A stretch of DNA of 64,000 nt from Sisyra terminalis (taxonomy: Eukaryota > Arthropoda > Insecta > Neuroptera > Sisyridae): NCBI GenBank assembly GCA_958496175.1, contig OY292277.1, positions 27,013,282-27,077,281 on the forward strand, in the 5' to 3' direction. The notes beneath the pieces were generated by a model. That model was not told the DNA's origin. It was given only the letters and a program-made list of their open reading frames with translations, and ran no database searches. Shown here one piece after another: positions 43,201 to 55,200 of this stretch. Numbering within the stretch: the stretch's first letter is position 1; every line of letters begins with the position of its first letter. The translations under genes were made by a program, and so were the position numbers.

Positions 43201-46200
43201 GAAAAGCTATAACGCTCATTCAAGCTTCAATATTCAGTTCTTGTTATAAAATATCGATTGCTTATGTAAAATATTAGTGTTAAACCAGTACAGTGAATGT
43301 AAGTGGCGTTAAAATTATAAAAAAATAAAATAACAATTTTTTTTTTTGGTTTTTAATGGCGTCAAAAAGTCAAATCCAAATTCAAAAATCGTTAAAGGCT
43401 GAAAAGGGCTTCTGAAGAGTAATTAAATGATACCAATAAAACGACATATGACCGAGTAAAGCAGTGCTGGGAAACGTATAAGAATGTATGCGCCCGAGCG
43501 GATCAACGAAGGTGCAAATGCACCTGCAGTTGGGGTAGTTCAAATTATGTAAATGAATAATATCGACACCGGATTTATTGGGCATTAATTTTGTACGATC
43601 CTCGATTAAGAAGATACAGTTGGCAGCAACTAGTGCATGTTTTACTACGATGTTCGTCAACAATCCCATCGGACATTTCTCGGTTACGACAAACTTGGTT
43701 ACGACATACATAAAATAGCCAATTTTATATTTTACTAGAAGATCCGGTGAACTTCATACCACATAAAATTGATTTGCAAAAATTAATTCATTAATGCCGA
43801 TAATATTGTTGCATTTTTAATTACGTATATTTATATATGCTTGATTATAACAAATTAAGGGCGTTTTTTAAATTATACATTTATTACTTTTTTTTGGGAA
43901 AAGTATTGTATCCGAATTAGGTAATTCCAGGTACATACAAGTGTGCTCCATTATTTTTGTACTTTCATTCACTTGGGACGTTGTCCCGTTTCACTATTTT
44001 CTTTACTGTTATGATAGCTTGTTTCTAAGGCTTTGGAAAATATCGATGATATAGAAAACCGTGAAGTCAACTGATAAGAAATGTAACCATGTTTTCTTTT
44101 GAGGTTTCTTTTGAGAACCCTGCTTGCACGTTGGTCGTTTTCTGGAAGCTTATTTGGTGGAAACCCATTATTTATGGACTTAACTTTTGAGGGAACCGAG
44201 ACTCAAATATTAATTTCTAATGGTGATGACGTTGGACACAAAGTTTGGTAGAATTTCATCTTGTACAAACTGATGTGGAGTGAATGGATAGGCTTTCTTC
44301 TCTTTTATACTTAATAATTTTATCTGAATATTATGCAATAACTTATCCTGATCAAATACCATGCGCAGTTTATTCTCCAAGGGAGCCTGTCAAAACCCTT
44401 CCTCGAGTTCATTGGTTGCAGATGAGGTCGGCAATCGAAGTAAAATATATTTTTTTAATTTATTTTGATTTTTGGCTCAATTTAGGTAGCTCATGTCCCT
44501 ATAAGAGACATCAACATTTGGTAACGTTACATTTTACACTATTTTCTTAATTTTGTTCGCATTTCGCAAATAAATCAAGCCATAACGAAAATTTAGCGAC
44601 AAAAATAAAAACATTACAATATTAGAACTAAACTATTAAAAAATCGTGAATTAAATTAAAAAAAAAGGAGAAAATGCAACGTTGTGTTTATCACTTTAGG
44701 GAAGTTCTTTATAGTAAAGAAATACGAAGCATGGATAACGACGTATGAATAGTCAAAAAATGTTTAAGATTTAATTTTTTCTTCATTATGTTTAGGGTTT
44801 GTTAGGTTTGTTCACTGCAACAGTTTATAACTGTAAGTAACATGTGTGGACATCGAAATCTAATATTTTTCAGAAATCATGAATTTTATTCAATAAAATG
44901 TCAATGTTTTTTGGACATCCACACCACCGTCGTGATGGTAAAAGGTTTTTTTCTAAATCCAAATTGAAAAATTTTATAGACATTTAGAAATAAAGAACAT
45001 TATAAATAAACAGATTTTAAGCAATTATTCTGCGATAGCCGTTAAATGCAAATTATTTAAACTTTCATATTTTGCTAGCTTTTCTTCTCAACAAAGTCAT
45101 CATCGTTGAAACTTTATTACAAATCCGGATTATTTTCAACTTGTACGTTAAACAAATTATGCCACTGCTTCCTCGCTTCTTTCCATCGCACTAGCCATAA
45201 TTTTCATTGCAGTCAACAGATTTCGTCATACACATAAATATACGTAACATGCAACATAAACTAACAATTAAGCTTAGATTTATATTTTCATACAGAAGCT
45301 TTGTGAATAAATTAATTAGTTTAAGACAAAAACAGTGCAACTTCCCAAACGTTGGCTGAAACTCTTTCGTTTAATTTGCCACAACAATAACTATATTTCA
45401 ATTTTAACTTTGCGATCAAACTTTCGAAAAGTTGTAAATATTCCAATTAAATCAAATTGAAACGTGTGTATGTCCTCATTATAAACTATGATATATAGCA
45501 TGTTTCAAACTCCTTATTTTTCATACATGCTTTGACGATTTGATTTCAGTATCTAGAAGCATTAAAAGTTTCGTAACGAAATATGGAAAATTAAATTCGG
45601 GTAATATTGTCACGTCCTTCCTCAAATCACAATAATTGTTCTCAGAAATTAGGAGTAAGTAATATTTTTGTTTAAGTATTACAGAAAACATAATTTCTCG
45701 CTACTGTAAATTGTAAGCTATATGGTGGAAAGAAGATTGAGAAGAAAAATGAATTGAAGAGGTGTTGGATTGGAATCAATTTGGTCTCCAAAAAGGAAAA
45801 GGAATAAGGAATGCTATAGAAGTAATGAAGGTTATCCAGAAAAAGTGCTCAGCAGAAATCAGGAAATATATTATGAAGTTCAACAACTAGCTGATGGCTT
45901 TTGACCTTGCAAATTAGAAAAAAAAAACAGTAATGCAAATGATGCGAAAAATTTGAGTTCACTGGAAAAACAAACAATTAATCTCCAATCGGTATGAGGA
46001 AAAAAAAATAAGCCATTTAAAGAAAAAGTTCGATTTTGGTCAATTTCCAAATATTGATATTTCGTTTTTTTTCTGCACCATTAATTGGAATATTTTTTCT
46101 TTCAAAACTCTAGAGCGATAAAAAAACGACTTATGGTGAAAAAAAAAATCGAAATTTCGATATTTGGAAAATACCCCAAATCGAGCATTTTCTTCAAATG

Positions 46201-49200
46201 GCTTTTTCCGGGGAAAAATCAAAAGTATGAAGATTTTTTTCGGAACTCTCGAACGACATAAAGAACTCAATTAGTGCTAAAGAAAAAAATCAAAATTTCA
46301 ATATTTAGAAATTGACCAAAATCGAGCTTTTTCTTCAAATGGCTTATTTTTTTTCCATACGCCAATTGGTGATTAATTATTTGTCTTTCCAGTCAATTCA
46401 AGATTTTCTAATCATTTGCATTAGTTTTTTTTTATAATTAACAAGATCAAAAGCCGTCTTTCACTGTAGTCATATATCTCTGAGTTTAGAAAGTATAAGG
46501 AACTTTTGTCAAAGTAAAAATTTATATTTATTCAAAAATCTTAAAAAAACCTTTACTTTTCTATTGTTAAGTATTCAAATTGAAGACAAGATATTGTGTA
46601 ATTATATTTGTTTATCATGAATAGCTTTACTTAATATATATTTTATTATATGAGCTTTTTTAACAAATGAACTTTTCGTCTAAAAATCTTTAATCCGGCT
46701 TCGGGTACTATAGTATATGTTTAATCAATTACATGGAAATTATATAGTAAAAAGCTTATAAAAAATTTGGTGGCGTGACAGTTGCTCACTAGAAAATTCT
46801 TCACACGAAAATTGCTCTCAAAAAGTTGCGCACTAGCATTGTTGCTCATAGAGAAAATTCCTCACACAGAAATTAATACACAATATATATAATAATAATA
46901 ATATAGTAAGAGACAATATATCCTCCCATGGAAATTTACCCACAGGAAAACAAAATATTATTTATTATTATTATTAATTATTAGTATTGTAACACACTTT
47001 AAACCTATTTGAAAAAAAATATTTTGTTTTTGAATAATTCATAAATTAAAAAAAAATTAGGCCTCATTTCCTTTTTAGTCATTATCTGGCCAAGTTTTAG
47101 TTTCTACTTTATCTTTAATTTAATTCGTAATTTTTTTATTAATTTAATTTTAATATCGTTAAATATCGTTTAACTAAGAAAATTTATTGTTTAATTCTTT
47201 TATTTTAATTTTCTGATACTCCTTTTGCATAATGTGATTCGATTTAATGCTGGTTATCGAATGAATCATGATGAAGGAAATGAAAACAATACTATTTTCA
47301 AACTGTCAAACAATGAATTTGTTAATTAACAAATTGAAACAATAATGGTTGATAATGATTCTAATAATTATATTGATTTTTGATAAATTTTGAGGACAAT
47401 CAAAATTAAATAAAAACATAACATGAGGATTCCTTAAATGAGATTTTCTCGCTAATTTAAACAATGACTTATAATTGTGAAATAATATTGAACATAGTAG
47501 TTATATGAACACTAATAATGAAATAATAAACAATTAAATATTAAAAAATAAAATCCTGTGAGTAAATTTCCATGTGAGGATATATCATTGTGTGTTAATT
47601 TCTGTGTGAGAAATATTCTCTGTGAGCAACTTTCATGTGCACAGTAATGTTTATGGCGATTTTCTGTGGGTAAATTTGGTGTGAGGAATTTTCTAGTGAA
47701 CAAGTGTCTGGTCACCAAAAAATTTGGCTATCTGGTTGCATAAAATACATCTTTTTGGTAAAACAATTTATTTTATTTTTTAAAATTGTGAATAATGACT
47801 GTATTTTTTTAAATTATAGTAAAAATTATTTTCTGCCAATTTTATAGTAAAGTTTTTCTCTAATATGAAATTCTTAGCTATACGAACCTGGCACGCATTA
47901 ATCGAGTTTTATTAATGTAACCTTTAAAGTTCTATATAGCGGCACAGAAGATTAGAACTGATGTTTTTGTATGCTAAAACAAATTTATAGTATACATTCG
48001 CAAAAGGTCATAAAAATTCTCCTTTAAAGGGTACAAAATAAAAGGTTGAATAAAAGACAAATAAAATGTTTGCACCGCAATTTTAACGCAATGAAAATCG
48101 AAATAAAAATGCTAATATGGAAATAAAAAATAATAACCCTAATGCTTATGTTACAAAAGCGAAAAAAATATGAGCCAATTTCCTCAAAAGTGATAACGAT
48201 GCAGCGAATGCACTTTGATATGAGCTTTTTTATTTATAAACCGCTTTCAAAAAAAAGCATTACAAATTATCAACATTTTCCCCATTAATTAGAAAATAGA
48301 CAAACCTAAAAAGATTTGATATCAAATTTAAAAGAAGTGTTAAAATAAAATTGTTTTTTTTAAGCATTGTAACGCCCCCGTTGCAGAAAAAAAAATATTG
48401 ATTTGCAGTTACCGATTTTACCGTTTTGGGCCATTTTCTGATGTTCGGGTCCACGATGCAACGAGAAAAGAAAAGTGTGGACAAAAGGGAGGCAATGGAG
48501 AAAAAAGATCACTGGGGAGATGGAAGAAAGATCATTGGAGTTTGTTGGTTGAAAAGTAACGGGTTTCAATAAAAGGCTAATAAAAATTAACCCTTGTAAG
48601 TTAATAGTTGTGGGAGTATTGTTAATTGTTGGTGGTGGAAACGGCTACTAGGACGTATTTATTTGCTTTTATTTATTTACTAAAAAAGGAACAAATGAAC
48701 ATAATATTTAAAAACTATACTGGCTCATTGGAAAAAAATCAAAATTAAAATTAGAAATAAAAATCATTATATACAAATCTATCATAAAACCTATATGGAC
48801 GTACGGAGTTCAACTTTGGGGTTCCGCTAAAAATTCAAATTTACAAATTATAGACCCCTGCCAATCGAAAATTATTAGAGCCATCACTGGCGCTCCTAAA
48901 TACGTGCGAAATTCTATAATACTTAGAGATACCGACACTGAAACAGTCAAAGAAGTCACTTTGAAAATTAGTAAAACCTACAAGAAAAGACTTGACTCAC
49001 ACCCGAATCAATCAGCCAGGAAGATCTTAAAAGCCAAACGTTTCACGAGATTCAAGCGAAATGATCCACTTAACCTAATGGAGTAAATACGAAACCAATA
49101 GTCGAGGTCAATGATGGACCCACCTTCCACATCCAATTCTACACAAAGGTGTAGGGAGGAATAATTACTTTAATTTCTCTAGATTTAGTTTTAGACTTAA

Positions 49201-52200
49201 GAGTTGTAATAAATTTTGTTAGAGATATTTTATATCTGATCAAAAAAAAAAATATTTACTTTTGTGAAATTATTTTTAAATCTTATTATTTTACTTACAT
49301 TATTGTTTTGGGAATAAATATTGTTTTATTATGTTTTTAACTGCATTTTCTTATTTACAAAAGATACCCTCTGGACAACAAATAATTTTTCAATATTACA
49401 TTGAGACTTTCGTTTCTACCCTTAGAATGTATAAAATTTTACTTTAAAAAAAACCTTAAAATTATTGTGAGAACCAGATATGTACATGAACAAGTTCGTT
49501 GAAAATACCCGATATGGCATTTACCGGTGCGGCTTTAAAAGCTCTGAAAGCTTTAAAGAATAAAAACACCTTTGTTTTAGCAAAAGAGAATAATTATTCA
49601 CAAACCTTTCTCTTTTCATACTTGTTAAAAATTTAAAAAAAAACATCCTTTCTTCGCAAAAATATTTCAACATTAAATTCCAATTTTACATGGCAAAAAA
49701 GTGGTCTAATTTGTTATTCATTCCAATGCACGTTCCACGCCAACCGAAGAAAAAACTAAGTAAACTTTTGTCAGTTGATCGGGGACAAAAGGTTCAAGCT
49801 CCTTCATTCTTTTCTTAGCCACATATATACACACACCACCACCAACCACCAACCACCTTCGCTTGTTCAACTCGTATCCCATTCCTGCGTTTTTGTTCCC
49901 ATTCCCGACGACCGCGTCCACAAGAGAGACTAATAACGGTCGCCATGACAACGTTGTACTATATTATTGAACCGGATGTGAACATCCATCCGCCACTCGC
50001 CGCCAATCTATGTCTAAACAGAGGATGACTCTCGACAAACGTTTTCTTCATTAATGCAATAATTTAATTTTCATTTCAGCTCTTAACATCACCATCCTTC
50101 ATCCACCCCCAACAGTACAAGTCAGCCCGCGAGCGAATCGGAACAGATTGCAATGTCCAACGGTATTCTATGTCCGATTTAATTGCGGTTTACTCCTTGT
50201 TATTTCGCTCGTAATAAAACATCAAAGAACTCAAGAAGCCACATATCTAACTAAGTTCTAGGTAAAATTGAAAATAATCTTTAGGATGGCTTATAAATGT
50301 AGGTAAGGGCGTTATTGCTTTTCTCAACAAAATATGAAAATAGTTATATTGTCTTTGTACATTTAAAAAATTTAATTATTTTCTTATTTATTTAAAAAAA
50401 ATATCTTTATTAAAAGAGATTTCACCTTGATCAATTTTAGCTACAGTCTTCATTTTACAACTGGAAAACTTTTCATTCAAGTATCCCATGAACCTATAGC
50501 GCAGGGGTGGGCAAACTTAATACAGGTATGATTGAAAATAATTTTTCTTATTTACACGCGATTGACTTCGAAAAATGGGTTAGACATATTTAAGCGGTTA
50601 AATGGATTTAATCGGAGAAAAATGGCCCTTTTCAACAATTATTTTTCATACAAAAAATAAAATATTTTATTAAACCTTTTTTCTGTTTTAAACATACACA
50701 TTTGTCAAAGAATTTCTCAAATTTTCGTAAACAAATATTCAAAACTCCGCCATTGCGGTATTCTTTCGGAAAAAAGGTGTTTCTGCGTTGATAACAAAAC
50801 TCATGGCAGGATCATCCGTGAAAAGAAGTGAAAAAATACGTGATTTAATAAAGATCATTAAAACCATAAACTAGAACTTGGACGAAGAAAAAAAAGTGAA
50901 AATGGAGTGAAGAAAATACAATTTTGGTGAAATTTGCTTTTTATTTTTCTTTTTAAACAGTTGTAACTAAAACAAAAATCCTTCGTCCAAGTCCTTGTAA
51001 ATTATATCTCGAAACTTGTACAAAATATAATTAAAATCGGTTGAGTAGTTTTCGAGAAATTTTAACAACTGACTTTTAAAAAGCAGTTTTGTATCTCCGA
51101 AATGGAGATGCTCGGATCAATTTTAAAATTAAGAACAATATTCTAGAGATGTAGAAATTAATAAGACAGTTAGTGTGTGACCGAACTTTTAGTTTAGGTT
51201 TCGGCCTAATTTTGGTCAAAAAACGAGTTTCGGCTCAGTTTTAGTTCGGCTGTAGTCAAGCTGAAAATACGACCGAAACCGAAACTGAATTCGTGAGATA
51301 AAAATGTTAAAAAATAATTATTTTTTTTTACTTATTATTTGATTCTTCAAATATGAATACTGATAATTATCAGCTTATTAAAATTTTGTTTAATATTATC
51401 TTTATTTTGTTTCAGTTCGAAAAAAAACTGTTCAAAGTTTAAAAGAAATTATTTTGTTTAAAGATAGAAAAAGAGCAATTTCTATTTAGTATACCTAAAC
51501 ATATTAGGCAAAATATAATTTTGTTTTGTAACTTTTTTTTATTATTTTATGTAATTCGTAATTAATATTAAAAATAAATATTAGGTGCATTTCTTCCAAA
51601 TCAATCCTTTACCGCAGCATAAATAATTTATTTGAAATAAGAAATGATAATAATGTGTTATGTTAATGATTAGCTCACATATAAGGTGCTAAATGATTAA
51701 TGAATACCTATAGAATTTAAAAATAAAGATAGACTAATTATGATTAACATTTTTTTCTACAAAAAAAAACATAACCTTACATGGAAGTTTCACCCGAAAC
51801 TGAGACTGATGCCGAAATTCGGTTTCGGTTGTAAAAACTAGTTTCGGTCGGACACTAAAGACAATAAAAAAAAATCGTTTTTTTGAACTCATGAAACCCA
51901 TGTTACCTAGTTTTAATAATATAAGTAATATCCATTGTAAAACTCAGTTAACTCAAGTTTTAATTAAATTCATTGTCTGTAAAATTTTTAATACACACTT
52001 GTAATAAAAAGAATTGAAATTTACCTAAAAAATTACTTAAAATACCTGCGATCGACTGTCGGCCTGTTTGCGATCGACCATTTGCCCTTGCCCACCTCTA
52101 TAATAGCCCAACCATCGTAAAATTATAGAAGTACATAAAGGAAAATCTACGGTTTTTTGTGTTCTTTCTATACTTATGAAAGTACTTTATAATATACTCG

Positions 52201-55200
52201 CTGAATCCGGCAAAAGTTGTTCTGTCAGTCTATAGGGTATTCTAATAGCTGTAAATAAACATTTTAAATTTAAAAATGTATTCTTGTAGCATTGAAATCT
52301 TATCCCTTAGTGACATTCCTCCAAATTCAATAAAATTGCATTACTGCAATAGGCTGCAAATAAAACTTACATCAAAATAATTATTACATATGTATACATT
52401 TAATATTTTACTATCAATTTGATTATCTTAAATGCTTTTAGTCTCGATCAAAGAACTAAACTTTCATCACCGCTTATATATAAACGTGCTTTGAGTCGCT
52501 TGCCGTTTACTTTGGTGTGACGTCATTTGCTTTGTACCATATTAAAAACTACATTATGGCGCGTATTTTGTTTAAATTAAATTTTACTATTGATTTATTA
52601 TATATTTTAAATAAAACATTGCTTCTAAAATATCCTTCAAGTAATCAAATACCCTTTTTTATATATTTCCGTACTATATAAGTGGAGTAAGAAAAATTAC
52701 AAGAATTATATTTCAAAGATGTTTTCCTATCGTAGACGTAGATTAAGTAGAAATTAAAATTTATTTTATTTTACAATGTTTGCTGTTTACATACATTTTA
52801 AACAACTACTAAATCTATTAAAGTCATTAAGCGACCAATTACAAGAAAATCTTCATCCATACATTTATTAAATATGTATACAGCAATGTAACCAAATTGA
52901 TATTACTTTGTGAGATTTAACGGTACCTTGCGACAAAAAGCTTCAGGAAGCATTATATGAATTTCAAACAGTAATATCAATTTAATTTCGTTGCTTACTA
53001 AATACTATTAAAAAAGCTCGGTCCATTAGCTAAAATTAATTCAAATAATTCAGATCAAAGATAAAAAAGCTCCCTGGAACCTGAAAACACAAAAGCTTTT
53101 TGTATTGCTTTCTTTTTAAAAAGCTTTTAGAACGATAGATATTAGAACACATTATACAAGACCAAAGATTAGCATCGCATCTCGTTACTTCCATTTCCTT
53201 AAATTAAACTATTGAAAATGAGAAAATAAATCTTTTGGGTGAAACAAAAAAACAAAACACGAAAGATTGATATCAATGCATTTTTCTTTGAGTTTCCCTA
53301 CCATTAAATAATTAATCAAATATGATAAGTTAAATCGAATGCAATTGAAAGCACGGAAAAGAGCTCTTTAGAGAGCTCTTTACAAATATAAATTTGATTT
53401 AAATGCTCGTAAAACCATTAAAGCGAATCAATTTAAGAGAGATGAGTTCGCATATTAAACACCTCTAATTTGTCTCGAGGAAATCACGTGTTATCTATAG
53501 ATTTTATCAAAGATGATTCAATTTATTTGTCTTTGACATCATTCTTGAAAGTTATGTGAAATTATAATGAATTGTTGAAAAACGGTTTAACCATTTAGCA
53601 ATGATTTTCATTGAAAAATTCTTGATCGTAATTGGTACCTTTAACCCAGTAAGCTTTTTTTAAAGAGACCTCTTTAATAGCTGAGTTGCGTAAAAATTTC
53701 TCTCGTTTAATGACACTAATAATTTATTTTTTGCAACCACTTCCTAATGGCTTGTCTAATGATTTTGTTGAATTTTTTTCCCCTTACATTCTAAGCTTTT
53801 TTTCTGAAAATAATGTCCCGTAGTTATTGTTGTTTATCACTCCTCGTTTTCTTTTGGTAACATTTATCCTTTCTTTTTTATACAAATCTCAAGTGGCATT
53901 AAAGTTAAACTGGTTAAATAAAGTGAAAATTAACTGCTGAAATATATTTTATATGATTGAATCAATGATTACCTTTTTTTGAACAATAAAACTTTAATAA
54001 ACTTTTTAATTCTCTATTTCTTTTTTGTTCTAAAACTTAAGAATGATGGTTCCCAAAAAATATTTTTAATAAAGATTAAATTGGAGCTTTGATTAGGTAG
54101 GAGTAGGTAAAATAAATATTTAGTTTATAATCATTGACCTTAATTGAAATGTCGCAAGACGTTCAACACTTTCAAAAGCCGTCTTCTAAACAAAAATCGA
54201 TAAATATCATTCAACATGTATAGAGCTTATAACCTAATAGGTTCTTACATATGAGCACGTGATAAGATTTGTAGGTACCATTATTTCTTATTCACGGATC
54301 ACTTGGGAAATGGGAAGACTATGAGAGCAAAATACTGCTATTGGACCACCAGGTATGGTAAACTGATGGCTCTGTGACCGATGTACGCTTTGGCACTGGT
54401 ATTTACGGAAAAGCACATATACAGATAAACTTTCAGTACCCAAATGAAACATATACTGAGCTAGTTTGTGCGGGGAAATATTTACAAAGTGACTTAAAAA
54501 CAGATAAAGGTTGTCCCAAAATTAATACAAGATTTGAATTTGCCGCCATTTTTGCAGGAATAGGTTACGAATCCAAAAAATCAAAATAATCGCTAGCTTA
54601 CAGTTTAGGGTTAGTAAAAATGAAGCATTACACGACACAACAACGCGATTTTGTTATTAAACAATAATTCAAAAGTAAATGCTAAGTTTTAATCCTTTTT
54701 TGGTCTTGATCAATTTTTGTCTTGATGGCTTGGTTAATTACCAAAATTACCGCATTTGGGGTCCGAAGAACCCACATGTGATTGTTGAAAAGCAAATGCA
54801 TCCACATAGCGTGTCACTGTTCAGTGCGGATTTTAGGCTCATTGGACCATACTTTTTGAAATTGAGGCTGGTCAAGTAGTGACTATTATTGAGGCTCGAT
54901 ATCGCGACATGATAATACACTTCTTTCGACCTCAGTTGGATGATATTGATATGGATGCCATGTGGTTTCAACATGATGGTGCTACATACCATATAGTCCG
55001 TAAAACAGTTTAATTACTGCATGAGACATTTCCTAGTCGTGTACTCTTTCGTTTCGGTGGTTAGAATTGGCCTCTTAGATCTTGTAACTAAACACCATTA
55101 GATTTCTTTTTATAGGGTTATTTGGAACCAAAAGTTCATGTTAAAAAGCTCACAACGGCCCGTACATTATAAGAGGAAATTAAACTCTACATCAACGAAA

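Noticed and set aside
49718..49951. 77-codon minus-strand ORF in the GC-richer island
   Set aside because: Driven by a C-rich simple repeat, no family resemblance; kept only as a composition anomaly.
53358..53385. AGAGCTCTTTAGAGAGCTCT palindrome
   Set aside because: Isolated short palindrome without context.
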